From NCBI RefSeq assembly GCF_029962835.1, contig NC_080584.1:83728862-83792861 (forward strand): a DNA stretch of 64,000 nt, read 5' to 3'. Of the stretch, positions 1-11,279 are shown in pieces; within the stretch, counting starts at the first letter, position 1, and each line of letters opens with the position of its first letter. A model generated the notes under the pieces. The model was not told the DNA's origin. It saw nothing but the letters and a program-made list of their open reading frames with translations, and ran no database searches. Both the position numbers and the translations under genes were made by a program. The DNA comes from Magnolia sinica. Lineage: Eukaryota > Streptophyta > Magnoliopsida > Magnoliales > Magnoliaceae.

Positions 1-285
1 CAGGAGGAGTTTCGCAGTGACTTGGCTCGAATTCTCGCCCAACTCGAGTTGATTCAGCAAAGTTTCATGTCAAGTTAGCTAGTTCTACAACTATGGATAT
101 GACTGACATCGCCCTCCACCAACTTTTCACGTTTATGAGAGAACATTTTAACCAGGTGTGACTCAGCCCGAATCACTGTCAGGAGCGATATTCACAATGA
201 CTCGACTCCAATTCTCACCCAACTCGAGTTGAGTCAGTAGTGTTTCATGTTGAGATGGTGAGTTCTACAACTATGAATATGACTG
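1..285. repeat. Two diverged direct copies of a ~179-bp unit
   Basis: A stretch with the landmark CCCAACTCGAGTTGA followed by TTTCATGT and GTTCTACAACTATG appears near 36-100 and again near 216-275. The spacing is about 179 bp. The copies differ at many sites. No coding capacity was recognised. The first copy may continue past the left edge of the window. Confidence 0.7.
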
Positions 286-1130
286 CAACATCAGTTAGGA
301 CCAAGACATGCCATTGACAAGCATGTTACGGACCAATAAGGAATGTGAATAACTGAATAAAAGAATACTTATTTCATACACAAACTATGGAATTACTTCT
401 ACCCAAACAAGATTTCTCCTGGGCATTTCATCACATATCTAACAAGCATCATCCAAACAACCAAACTTAACAAGCCCATGTCATCAAATATCTAACAAGC
501 ATCATGTAATCGTGCATTCCTTTCTTAAAAGGATAACTTAATCTAAATCCTTCATTCTTGTTGACACAAACCATACTACATAAGACCATAAACAAAAATT
601 AATGCCTTCCGAAAAATCAAAACCAGTAGGGGAAAAAAAAAAAAAAAACATTTGATGTAATAAAAAATCATAGGAAAGAAAAATCTTCCTAAAAATCAAC
701 CAGTCTCCATGAAAAATAGAAAGAAAAAACATAAATAAAAGGAGCTTTGCAATGGACTGAAAATTTCCTCGATCAAAAAATCCTTACCCTTATCGTCAAT
801 GCGCTCAATAGATTCAAACACCCTGTGCGTGTAGGTGAGTTACCGGGTTGCTGCAATTGAGCGTAGCTAGCAGTCCGATCGAGAGGAAGACAGATCGACA
901 AGAGAGAGAGAGAGAGGCTTTTTAGGGTTGTGTACTTGTTGCGGCCAGCGAGAATGGCAGCGAGATTCAGAGAGATGGAGAAGGCGAGGGAACGAGAGAG
1001 GGAGAGGGCAAGGGCGAGCGAGAGAGGGAGAGGGAAGAAGTAATGGGAAAAGCTAGCACCAGTCCGTACCGTTAGAAAGTAGGAAGAAGGAGAGGATTAG
1101 TTACGACCCCGCCTCACCCATAAGAAAATT
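286..1130. other. Intergenic, with a purine-rich segment and a 29-codon ORF
   Basis: No known gene was recognised. From 900 to 1045 the + strand is GA-rich, with an (AG)n tract at 901-916. A short ORF at 954-1043 (MAARFREMEKARER...) is rich in Arg and Glu. It could be the first exon or 5' leader of an unrecognised gene, but low-complexity GA tracts often produce such ORFs. A poly-A tract lies at 634-648. Confidence 0.3.
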
Positions 1131-1605
1131 ATTTAGATGTAATTTTTACTTTTTAAATATTAAATAATACTGAAAAATCTCAAGAAAACTAGTACTAGTC
1201 ATCGAGAAACTACTCGGCCAAGTTGACTTGATTGGGTAATTAGTTGAGTTGAGTTTTCTTGTTTAAAGAATTGTATCTAATTTCTTTTATTAAGCTCATT
1301 TAATATGGACCACTAATCTAATACTTATTTTGGAGAATGATCCTTGTTTATTATTAAGGATCTCAAGTTGTTTCGCTTAAGCTACTCATGCCTCAAGTAA
1401 CTTATTATATTAATTATATTAGTACGTCGGATAAATAACATACATATCAGCCAAAAGGTAGAAAAGTTTGCTTGGTTTCTAATAGTATAAGTAGTTTTAA
1501 TTTTAAATATCTTTATCGTCTTTTTCTTTTCTTTTAATTAATTTCTTAAAATATCTTCCATTAAAATCTCTTTCAATTTTTACGGACTCATGTGGAGTCC
1601 ATCTT
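1131..1605. other. AT-rich intergenic DNA, nothing recognised
   Basis: The sequence is AT-rich without recognisable exons, repeats or RNA genes. Confidence 0.5.
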
Positions 1606-1609
1606 TATC

Positions 1610-1965
1610 ATCTACTATCCATCATGTAAAGCCAACCTTTGATGTGAATCAATTATTATGTTGTGCCCATGTTGGCCCCATCTTCAATATGAATCATCCA
1701 TGTTGCGGGCCTATCTTTACTATGGACCATACGCGTTGCAAGGCCTACATTCAGTATGGACCATCCACCTTGCAAGGCCTCTTTCAATGTGGGCTATCCA
1801 TCATGCAGGGCCACCTTGGATGTGTGCTATCCATCATGTCGAACATTGGATGTGAATTGTCCATCATGTGGAGTTTTCCTTTTATATGGACTGCCCAGCA
1901 TGTGGGACCCAACTTTGAAGTGAGCCTCCATCATCTCGGGCTTCCTTTGATGTTGACTGTCGATC
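1610..1965. repeat. Minisatellite, ~34-bp period
   Basis: The motif TTGCAAGGCC recurs at 1736 and 1770, 34 bp apart. Related units of the form CCATCATG(T/C)-GG-GCC-(A/T)-CTTT/TTGGATGTG continue to about 1960, giving roughly nine or ten diverged copies. The 137-aa ORF across it is a product of the repeat and shows no family resemblance. Confidence 0.7.
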
Positions 1966-2554
1966 ACATGGAGAGAAAAAGAAAAAAAAAAGTGAAAAAG
2001 TAATTTTTTTTACTTATGGTTGAAAATAAGTATTAGCTAATAAGCTACTTTTATAAAAATGGTTACCAAACTAACTTTTATTAGAAAAATAACTTATTTG
2101 CTATCATAAGTAATAGGAAAAAAACCTACTTACGAGCTTGTATCAACCATATGAAAACCTCTAACAGAACCTTTCAATGGGATCAACCTGCATGCTTTTA
2201 GTTTGATTCAGCTTATTCATCGAATGTGCTCATGGTTGACTGCTCTTGAGTTAAATGTTGCACGGATTGTTAACAGTCATGTTTGGATATGGAATATTAC
2301 TCTATATTTTCAACTGTCCAATTCTAGAGAAATTCACATATGTAATACAAGATGAACGATTTAGATTAATGTAACCTCATAGAGGTGGCCAATCATCCCC
2401 CTACAACACCGAGGGTAGGGACACTACTTGCTTTATAACCCAGGGTTACGGGAAATTACCCCCTAAACCCAAACTTTGTAGGCCGCACTGATGTTTTTTC
2501 ATCCATGTATTTTAAATACATGAGCCTATACATACACGAGGGAGATCTAAATTG

Positions 2555-2800
2555 CGTCAAGTGGACAACACCAGAGAAAATAGTGGGGATGGAAACTCCC
2601 ACAGTTGGAATCTTCTTGTGTCCACCATGATGTTTGCATGATATCCAACCTGTTCATAAGGTTATTTCCACTGGGATGGAGGTAAAACTTCTTTTGGTCC
2701 CCAAGAAGGCTTCAATGATCATATTCAATTCCTACTCTTTTTTGTGGTGTGGCCTACTTAAGTTTGGATCTCCCTCCATAAATAGAGTGGATATAACATA
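2555..2800. mobile_element. Fragment of a palindromic MITE
   Basis: The block reads 'GTGGACAACACC...CCACCATGATGTTTGCATGATATCCAACCTGTTCATAAGG...TTTTTGTGGTGTGGCC' in pieces. These are the hallmark words of the dispersed MITE families seen intact at 54474-54965 and elsewhere in the window. The terminal repeats are missing, so this is a decayed internal fragment. Confidence 0.6.
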
Positions 2801-2879
2801 AACATTAAAGTGGCGCCCTCTAAGAACCTCATATTTTTGGGATTCTAGTAGCCTTAATTCACCGGAAAGTTGTGTCTGG

Positions 2880-3480
2880 CAATGTTGGATTGACGCAGGG
2901 ATGGACACGATGAAGTCGATAACCATCTTCCTCAAGGAGATAATTACTCCAAACCCACATGGAGCTTCTCTGGACTCCTCGTATAGATTTCTTGAATCCA
3001 CGAGGAGAAATAAAAACTGAAAATTAATTCTAATAAATTCGAAAATAATTTGATTGATGATAAAAATGAATTTACAACTCTTTAAATAGTAATACTAAAT
3101 ATAGGAAGAAGTTTCAAAATCAAACTCCAACTCAAGATCCCTAAAATTCATGACTTACTATAAATTATAAACTTACTATTTATAAACGACCATGATTCCT
3201 CCTACTAGACTTCATGGTTTTCAGCCAAAAGTAGTAAGTGTCCAATTTGGCCTAACCATGTTATTCTCCTAAATTTTCTAAGTCCTTTTCAGGTTGGGTG
3301 GGACTCCTAAAGCTCAAAGGATGAAAAGTTATGATTAAACTAAAACTTATTATAAATAGTAAAAATGAAATTGAAAAGGATTTTCGACCATCGATTTGAT
3401 GGAATCTCACAAATTCGGCATGGGCAACCTAGCGTAGTGTGTTGGGTGGCTAAAGTAGCTTCTCCTACCCCAAAATCATA
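2880..3480 (-). repeat. Dispersed repeat (LTR-like), inverted relative to the copy at 22125-22865
   Basis: Read on the minus strand, this block matches the + strand block at 22125-22865. Shared words include the TTTTACTATAAATAGTAAG-type stretch, the CTACTTTAGCC/AACC region, TCCAGAGAAG/TCCATGTGG and CTTGAGGAAGA. The pair is diverged and opposite in orientation. It may be a solo LTR; no target-site duplication was resolved. Confidence 0.6.
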
Positions 3481-3778
3481 TATGGTACATCAAACAACTC
3501 ATTCTAATTGGCGAGATATGCCTGTTTTAAGGTTCTAATGGTCATGATCACTTCTGCCTCTGATCGGGCCTTGTCTGGTCCATCTTGGACATGAAAGTGT
3601 CCACATACCACTCTACATCACGGATTTGGTGTGATTTAGTTGCCATTTAGTAATCAATTGGATGATAATGAACTTCTAATTGGCACACTAGTTTTTTTTT
3701 GGCTCCCGCACAGTACAATTGTTTGATGGTCCACCAATCAGATTCATGGTCTTGACTACACCACGAAATGCCATTTCA
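3481..3778. other. No gene recognised upstream of the first visible SCPL exon
   Basis: No N-terminal SCPL exons (oxyanion-hole or nucleophile-Ser region) were found here or further left. They may lie outside the window or be lost. Confidence 0.4.
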
Positions 3779-3901
3779 TTTTTCTTAATTCCAATACTTC
3801 TACTAATCTCTAGTTAATTTCAGTTGGGCAACCCAGGAACTTTTTCTTAATTCCAACACTACTACTAATCTCAAGTTAATTTCAGCTGGGCAACCTAGAA
3901 A
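3779..3901 (+). repeat. 61-bp tandem duplication across an intron/exon border
   Basis: Positions 3779-3840 and 3841-3901 are diverged copies of the same segment: a TTTTTCTTAATTCCAA start, TTAATTTCAG acceptor, then (C/T)TGGGCAACC exon start. The SCPL exon acceptor and first exon codons are therefore present twice. The second copy continues into the exon. Confidence 0.8.
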
Positions 3902-4403
3902 CTTCGGACGCTCTAGACTGGCAAGGTCTGGTGGATTAGGCCTGGAGCCATGCTGTTGTGTCTGATGAAACTCACAAAGTCATCAAATTAAAGCTCCTGT
4001 AATTTCTACAGCGATGATGCATGGAGCAATGAAGAATGTACTCAGGCAGTTGATGAAGTCATGAAACAGTATCACCAGATCGATATCTATAGCCTCTACA
4101 CATCAGTTTGCATGAACACTTCCATGGGTTCGGATGCTAACACAAGGCAATTCATGTATAAGTCCTCATCTAAGATGGTGAATGTCTGATGCCTTACCAA
4201 CCTAGCTTTATTTTCTTGTTATATTTCTGTAATGCAATCTGAGCCATTGGATTTGACTTAACTTTCAAAGCATGAATGATGGTGATTTTGGGTTAATCAG
4301 ATGCCAAGAATAATGGGCGGTTATGATCCGTGCCTTGACGATTATGCCAAGGTTTTCTACAACAGACCTGAGGTGCAAAAGGCCCTCCATGTTAGTGATG
4401 GTC

Positions 4404-5075
4404 CACTACGTGAAAAATGGGAAAAAATGACGGATTTAGAGACGGTTCTGGACCGTCTCTAAAATTGCTTGGTTTAAAGACACTTTAGAGACGGCAGTAA
4501 ACCGTCTCTAAACTTTTAGACGGCCCTTGACCGTCCTTATTATTGTCTTGAAAATTTGAACGTCCACAAATCATTTGAGACGGTCGAAAACCGTCGTTAA
4601 CTGCAGATAAAAGACGGCCATTGACCGTCTGGAATAAGAGACGGTCCATGACCGTCTTATATGCTGGAATTTGAGACGGTCAAAGACCGTCCCTATTAGA
4701 GACGGTCATTGGCCGTCTCTTACTGGTAATTTGAGACTGTCAAGGACCGTCTCAATTAGAGACTGTCGTTGGCCGTCTTTTCCTGTAATTTAGGACTGTT
4801 AAAAAGAGTCTGGATTAGGGACAGTTCTTAGCTGTCTCTGTTTGAGACTGTCAAGGACCGTCTTGTATTGGTAATCTGAGACTGTTATGGACCGTCTCAA
4901 TTATAGACGGTCAACAGCCATCTTTTACTGCTTTTGCAAGGTAGGGAAAAAGAACCTACATTAGGGACGGTCCTTAACAGTCCCTATTTGAGACTGTCAA
5001 TGACCGTCTCTATTAGAGACGGTCCTTAGCCGTCTTATTGTGGTTATTTGAGACTGTCAACGACCGTCTACATTA
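4404..5075. repeat. Left subterminal repeat array of the CACTA
   Basis: About twenty short units alternate between GAGACGGTC and GACCGTCTC forms, often arranged as small hairpins about 12-25 nt apart. Such subterminal arrays bind the TNPA-like protein in known CACTA elements; that role is assumed here from the family. Confidence 0.88.
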
Positions 5076-5099
5076 GACTAATGCTCAACTCAAACATTA

Positions 5100-5779
5100 A
5101 AAACAAAAAAAAAATTATGAATTTTGAAAAAAAAAACGTTAAAAAACTTATAAAAATAACTAACAATGTTTAAGAAAAAAATTTATATTTTGAAATAAAA
5201 ATTAAGAACTTTTAATAAAGTTGATAATTTTGAAAAAAAAATTTCGATAAGAAAATGATATTTTGAAAAAGAAAATTTTAAAAAATAAACAAAATTGTAA
5301 AAAAATTGTCAAATTGTAAAAAATATATATTTTTAAAAAAAGAAAACTAGATTTTGTATTTTGAAAAGAAAATTTAAAAAGTTGTATAACAAAAGTGATA
5401 TTTAAAAAATGATATTCTGAAAAAGAAAATTTTAAAAATTAAACAAAATTGTGAACAAATTGACAAATTGTAAAAAAATATATATATTTTTAAAAAGAAA
5501 ACTAGATTTTGTATTTTGAAAAGAAAAATTAAAAAGTTATATAACAAAAATGATATTTAAAAAATGATATTTTGAAAAAGAAAATTTAAAAAATTTAACA
5601 AAATTGTGAAAAAATTGACAAATTGTAAAAAAATATATATTTTAAAAAAGAAAACTAGATTTTGTATTTTGACAAGAAAAATTAAAAAGTTATATAACAA
5701 AAGTGATATTGAAAAAATTATATTTTGAAAAAGAAAATTTAAAAAATTAAACAAAATTGTGAAAAAATTGACAAATTGT

Positions 5780-5836
<57 letters not shown>

Positions 5837-7150
5837 AGAAAACTAGATTTTATATTTTGAAAAGAAAAATTAAAAAGTTATATAACAAGATTTCGATAAA
5901 AAAATGATATTTTGAAAAAGAAAATTTAAAAAATTAAATGAAATTGTGAAAAAATTAACAAATTGTAAAAAAATATTTTTTTTTTTAAAAAAGAAAACTA
6001 GATTTTGTATTTTGACAACAAAAATTAAAAAGTTATATAACAAAATAAGATTAAAAAAATGATATTTTGAAAAAAAAATAAGAAATTAAACAAAATTGTG
6101 AAAAAATTGAAAAAATGTAAAAAAATATATATTTTAAAAAAGAAAACTAGATTTTGTATTTTGACAAGAAAAATTGAATAAAAAAAAGGATCTATACCAA
6201 ATTAAATGGATGTGGCCTACAATACACAAGGTGGGATTAAAAACATGTAAACGTGAAAAGAAAAAAGAAAAAGAAGAAGAAGAAGAGTGTTAACTCGAGG
6301 TTAAAAAAAAATATACACGTTTAAGAAAGAGGAGTGCAAATCAAAGTTCCTTAATACCTTGGTAAAAAAGAAAATGGTCTAAATTCAACGGTAATATCAG
6401 ATGGTTGAGATTATCCAGTCATTGTGATATTAAAATAAGTGTTCTACCCAACATAATAGATGTGCCCTTCAACATAAGTGCAGACCAAAGGAGATTGAAG
6501 CATATAGATGTTTAAAAAGAACAGTACAAGTCAATGTTCTTCAGGATAGTCAAAAAGAAAATGGTCCAAATTAATCCAACGGCAATTTCAGACAGTTAAG
6601 ATCATTCAATTAGTGTGACCTTTGGAGAGGTACAGGTATGTCAGGTGTTGCCAACATTAAGAATTGGTACCAAATGCATACATTAGTATAGGTCATTCTC
6701 ATGTTATCATTTTTCGGCTATTAACTCGTCTCCAAAGCAATGAGATGTAAACTTGCACAGCTTAGATATAGTTTAAGCTGCTTGTTAATTAAAAAGGAAT
6801 TGGAATATAGTTTAAGCCAAATGGAATCTAAAAAGAAAAAGAAAAAAAAAAGACGACCGGCATCCATCAAATCATACCAAGTCCACCAATCAGATTTTGT
6901 ATTTTGACAAGAAAAATTAAAAAGTTATAACAAAAGTGAGATTTAAAAAATGATATTTTGAAAAATAAATTTTAAAAAATTAAACAAATTTGTGAAAAAA
7001 TTGACAAATTGTAAAAAAATATATATTTTTTAAAAAAAGAAAACTAAATTTTGTAAAAAAAAATGTTAAATTTATTTATAATAAAAATGATATTTAGTTA
7101 AAAGAGAAAAAATATATACATTTTGAAAAAAAAAATGTTAAATTCATTTG
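5100..7150. repeat. AT-rich tandem repeat, ~154-bp period, with a (TA)n tract
   Basis: The word AAAACTAGATTTT recurs near 5343, 5498, 5651, 5840, 5994 and 6143. Spacings are 149-155 bp except one of 189, which is lengthened by a (TA)n tract at 5784-5831. A further partial copy lies near 6885-7060. Between 6180 and 6885 is unrelated AT-rich DNA with no gene recognised. The 65-aa minus-strand ORF is low-complexity Phe/Leu/Asn. Confidence 0.75.
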
Positions 7151-7459
7151 TGAAAAATAAAATTACTAAATTATTAGGCACATCCACTAATTGAACCTTT
7201 AATCGTTTTTAGACAATCTAATCAGTTCAAATTGAAGAGTAAATAACTTCAGATGTTTAAATCAAATTTCACTGAAATTGTTGGTCAATCTTGTATGCCC
7301 AATATCTTTCTCATATATATGTAGCCTGATTGAGGCGAGTAACTAGTCAAATTGAGAATTAATTAGTAAAATAGAGTGAATGAACTAGACATGTGAAATG
7401 GGCCAAATATTCTGGTTAAAATTGTGACCCAACTTATAACTGACCTTGTGAGAACCTAA

Positions 7460-8110
7460 GAATTGATGTTAGTAAGTTTTGTGGGCCTCGTCATGATGTG
7501 TGTCGAACATCAACATCGTGGATTTGATGTGTCCCATTTATAGTTATGAGATATCTCAAAAATCATCGGTAAACGAAACTCGAGTGGGCCATACCATTTA
7601 AAACTATGTGAAGACATCCTAAAAAATATAAAAGCACTTGGTGGGGCCCACATGAGTTTTGGATGCGGTTGAAACTTGGTCTGACCCCTCATCCAAGTGG
7701 GACACATATAATGAGTGGGTTGGATATGTGAATCACATTTAGACAGGCCCAATATATGATTATGAATGTTTTAAGGAAACCTTTGTCCACTACACTTAAG
7801 TGAATTACTCGTTACCTTTATCAAAGTAAACTCTGTGGGGTTCACCGTTATTTATTTATTTTATCCACTCCATTCATCCATGTTAACAGATAATTTGAGG
7901 TTTAAAGAACAAACAGGAAGCATATCCAAAGCTCAAGTGGACCACACCACAGGAAATAGTATGATTGAACCTCTACCATTTAAAATTTCTTGGTGGCTAT
8001 AGAAGTTTTGGATCAAGCTGATGTTTGTGTTTTCTATTCATTTATATATTTTTGATATTATGAACAACCTTTAACTATTTTTGGACAATCTGATTAGTCC
8101 AAACATGAAA
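7460..8110. mobile_element. Two MITE-derived fragments inside the CACTA
   Basis: The segment 7480-7745 (GGGCCTCGTCATGATGTG ... GTGGGACACATATAATG) matches the one at about 25970-26215 in word order, including CTCCGGTGGGCCA/CTCGAGTGGGCCA and TTTGGATGCRGTTGAAAC. The segment 7830-8080 carries the other common MITE words (AAGCTCAAGTGGACCACACC, TTTTGGATCAAGCT). Neither shows complete terminal repeats. Confidence 0.6.
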
Positions 8111-8224
8111 AGTAAATAACTTCAGATGTTTAAATCAAAATTCACTCAAATTGTTAATCAATCTTGTTTGCCCAATATCTTTCTCATACGAAATATGTTC
8201 GAGGCGAGTAACTGTTTTTGGATG

Positions 8225-8680
8225 TTGGTCGGTGCTCTATGGGTCCCACCATGATGTATGTGTTTCATCCATGCTGTCCATCCATTTTTACAAATCATAT
8301 TAGGGCAAAATACTAAAAATGAAAGGGATATAAATCTCAGGTGGACCACACCACATGAAAACAATAGTGATTGGATATCCACCATTAAAACCCTCCTAAG
8401 GTCCACTGTACCTTTTATTTGACATCCTATCTGTTGATTAGGTCATACAGGCCCAGATGAAGGGGAAAAAAATATCAGATTGATCCATAACTTTATATGG
8501 CCCCCAAAAGGTTTTTAATGGTCGACGCTCATTCAACACTGTTTCTTATAATGTGGTCCAGTTGAGATTGGGATATACCTCATTTTTTGTCTCATATCAT
8601 AAAATAAAATGAAAAATAGATGGATGACAAGGATGAAACATGCACATACATCATGGTGGGGCCCACAGAGCACAGACCAT
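8225..8680. mobile_element. Family A MITE, complete palindrome
   Basis: The left end GGTCGGTGCTCTATGGGTCC is mirrored by the right end GGGCCCACAGAGCACAGACC. The arms stay complementary inward (CATCCATGCTGTCCATCCAT on one side). This makes a ~455-bp element that is foldable end to end and has no coding capacity. Confidence 0.8.
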
Positions 8681-8716
8681 GTGATCCATGACTGCTCGTA
8701 AGAGAGACTCACTCTC

Positions 8717-8723
8717 TGTCCTC

Positions 8724-8769
<46 letters not shown>

Positions 8770-9130
8770 ATGGATGACGTGGACATAATGGACCATACCA
8801 CAGGAACACATTAGGAATAATGATTTCCACCATTGAAATCTTCCTATGGCCTACAATGATTTTTATTTGTCATCCAACCTGTTCAATAGATCACAAATAC
8901 ATGGATGAAGGGAAAACTAAAGTATCAACTTGATCCAAAACTTCGGTGGCCTTACAAATTATTTTAATGGTAGATGTTCAGTTTATACTATTTCCTATGA
9001 TGTGGTCCACTTCAGATTTTTATAGGCTTCATTTTTGAACTTATGTAATAAAATTATATGTTAAAATGAATAGATGGAGTGGATAAAATAAATAAATTAT
9101 GGTGGCCCCCATAGGATTTACTCTGTACGC
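8717..9130. mobile_element. (CT)n tract followed by a half-copy of a MITE
   Basis: A (CT)n tract runs 8721-8767. From about 8770 to 9130 is a MITE body (GGACCATACCACAGGAA ... TGTGGTCCACTTCAGA ... ATGGTGGCCCCCATAGGA). The left terminal repeat is lost or replaced by the (CT)n. Confidence 0.6.
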
Positions 9131-9173
9131 TTGAGAACGATTGACTACTCCCCTGACACTAACTAATGACTAG

Positions 9174-9622
9174 TGTTCAGTGCTCTATGGCTCCCACCAC
9201 GATGTATGTGTTTCATCCATGCTGTCCATATATTTTTACAGATAATTTTACATTATGAGACCAAAAATGAGATATATGCAAATCTCAAGTGGACCACATT
9301 ACAGGAAACGTGTTGAATGAGCGCCGACCATTAAAAATATGATCAATAGGCATAAAAGTTTTGGATCAAGCTTATTTTTGTTTTTTCCCTTCATCTGGTC
9401 CTGGATGACCAAATCAACAGATTTGATGTCAAATAAACAGTACAGTGGGCCTTAGGAGGATTTTAATGGTGGATATCCAATTACTATTGTTCTCATGTGG
9501 TGTGGACCACCTGAGATTTATTTCCCTTTAATTTTCGGCATAGAGCCTAATATGATTTGTAAAATTGGATGGACGGCATGGATGAAAATCATACATCATG
9601 GTGGGGCCCACAGAGCACCGTC
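9174..9622. mobile_element. Family A MITE, complete palindrome
   Basis: GTTCAGTGCTCTATGGCTCC at the left is mirrored by GGGGCCCACAGAGCACCGTC at the right. Internal arms are complementary. The order of internal words is the same as in the copy at 8225-8680. Confidence 0.8.
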
Positions 9623-9676
9623 CAATCTCGCCCAAATTTGGGCGCGCGCTCAAAAGAGCCGCGCGCCCACATTCCC

Positions 9677-9713
<37 letters not shown>

Positions 9714-10016
9714 CTGCCCTCCCTCGGCGAGGGCTCTCTCTCTCTCTCTCTCCCTCGCCGCCCTCCCTTCCTCGCCGCCCTCTCTCACTCACGCGCATCC
9801 TCTCTCTCTCTCTCTGTCCGCTCTCCACCGCGCCCTCTCTCTCTCTCGGTCCGCTCTCCACCGCGCCCTCTCTCGGTGCTCTCTCTCTCGGTGCTGTCTC
9901 TCTCGTACATCCACATGAGGTATCTCTCTCTCTCTTTCTCTCAATCTCAAGACCGATTGAAACTATTTGGTGATTTAGGGATTTGGGGATTTAGGGATTT
10001 GGGGATTGGGGATTTA
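9623..10016. repeat. Low-complexity CT-rich DNA and short GGGATTT repeats
   Basis: Tracts of (CT)n alternate with CTCGGTC/CTCCACCGCGCC units from about 9680 to 9950. GATTTAGG/GATTTGGG repeats follow at 9971-10016. Overlapping ORFs of up to 188 aa here are Ser/Leu/Arg/Pro low-complexity reads in several frames and are not genes. Confidence 0.75.
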
Positions 10017-10409
10017 GGGCCCGTTTGGCCGGGTGGATTAGAAGGGATTGAATGGTATTAGGGTGGATGGCATGGTGATGATGGTGTTGTCAGTGGATTG
10101 TCTTGAGATCCATGGGATTGCTATATCACTGGATTGCTATATCCAGTCTGTTTGGCACGCCCGGCCAATCCCGGGATTAAACCTTCCCATCCCTTCCAAT
10201 CCCTGGAGCCAAACACTCTAAAGGCAAATTTGAACGGATTAGGGTGGATTGGATGGGATTTAAAGGTAATAATGATTTTGTCAGTGGATTGTCTTAAGAC
10301 CCATGGGATTGGGATTAGATCATGACTCTGTTTGGCACGCCAGGGATTTAACTTCTAATCCTTTCCAATACCATCCAATCCCTTCCAATCCGACCGGCCA
10401 AACGGGCCC
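10017..10409. mobile_element. Tourist-like (PIF/Harbinger) MITE with TTA duplications
   Basis: The element starts GGGCCCGTTTGGCCGG and ends with its inverse, CCGGCCAAACGGGCCC. It is flanked by TTA at 10014-10016 and 10410-10412, the 3-bp target-site duplication typical of Tourist/PIF-Harbinger MITEs. Length is 393 bp. It contains internal repeats of the 'GTTTGGCACGCC' type and has no ORF of interest. It is nested inside the CACTA. Confidence 0.88.
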
Positions 10410-10447
10410 TTAGGGATTTTGGGATATGGGGATTTAGGGATTTTGGG

Positions 10448-10985
10448 ATTAAGGTGGGCCCTACTGAGTTTACTCAGTACAATAAGAGCGTACTGAGTAA
10501 CTCAGTATGCAATCCGATTTCGTCTGCAGGACCACCATGATCTATGGCCCCACCATGATGTATATATTGTATCCATGCCATTCATCCATTTTTACAGATC
10601 ATTTTAGGGCTTTATCCCAAAAATTAGAGCTGGTGCTTTTGATTAGTTGAAGCAGAATGCAACTAAGGGCCTGTTTGGATGCCTGTAACTTTTCTAAAAT
10701 GTAAGTAAGTTACAGGTGACGTAGTTACAGTTGGCGTTTGGGGGAGGAAAGTCACCTGTTTGGGATGAGAGGATTTTAATACACCAAAAAAAAAATAAAA
10801 ATAGTTGCCAACAATTTTATGTGTATAGATGGTTCTCCTGCACAATAGGAAAAAGATTGGAGGATTTTTTGAATGTAAATTCTAAGGACCTGTTTGGGTT
10901 CCACTTTAAAATGAATTCATATCTTTTTAGTCGATCTCTAATTCATATCTTATAATTACATGAACTTGGATTACACTCTAAAATT
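10448..10985. mobile_element. Fragments of MITEs (family C left end; Tourist-like left ends)
   Basis: At 10448-10510 lies a family C end (GAGTTTACTCAGTAC, then GTACTGAGTAACTCAG), followed by MITE words to about 10625. TAA-GGGCCTGTTTGGATG at 10664 and TAAGGACCTGTTTGGG near 10880 look like further Tourist-type left ends whose right ends were not found. Confidence 0.55.
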
Positions 10986-11029
10986 CAGTTTATGTAATTC
11001 ACATTTTGGATCTGACATTAATAGAGATG

Positions 11030-11245
11030 CAGAACTTGTACAAGCACTTCTGTAGAAATTTGTCTGATATGTGCTCATGCATAGTATCTTTGAGCTGACT
11101 GTTCCAAGATTGTATTCCTCCTGCCTGTTCTTGGCAATGCTGGGAGCAATACATTGAAATCATACATGACGAACAGGGTATACTATTTGCTGGAAATTCA
11201 TTGAAGCAGAAGTGGCAGTGAGTTTCGCGACATTGTTTCAATGCA
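11030..11245 (-). pseudogene. Gene fragment encoding a MYND-type zinc finger, carried in the CACTA
   Basis: Minus-strand translation gives ALKQCRETHCHFCFNEFPAN followed by SIPCSSCMISMYCSQHCQEQ. The spacing C-x2-C-x10-C-x2-C-x4-Y-C fits a MYND finger as found in plant TPR/SET-MYND proteins. Nothing resembling a SET or TPR domain was seen nearby. The fragment is only ~70 codons and is open at both ends. This is probably captured host sequence; the donor gene is outside the window. The exact donor family is inferred. Confidence 0.6.
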
Positions 11246-11279
11246 ATCTGCAAAACACTGTAACAAGAAGCATACACAG

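Noticed and set aside
1590..2003. 137-aa ORF
   Set aside because: It covers a 34-bp minisatellite; the open frame follows from the repeat length and sequence, not from a gene.
9495..10061. Long ORF of 188 aa, with others overlapping on both strands
   Set aside because: It runs through (CT)n tracts and MITE ends. The predicted proteins are Ser/Leu/Arg/Pro low-complexity in several frames, with no conserved motif.
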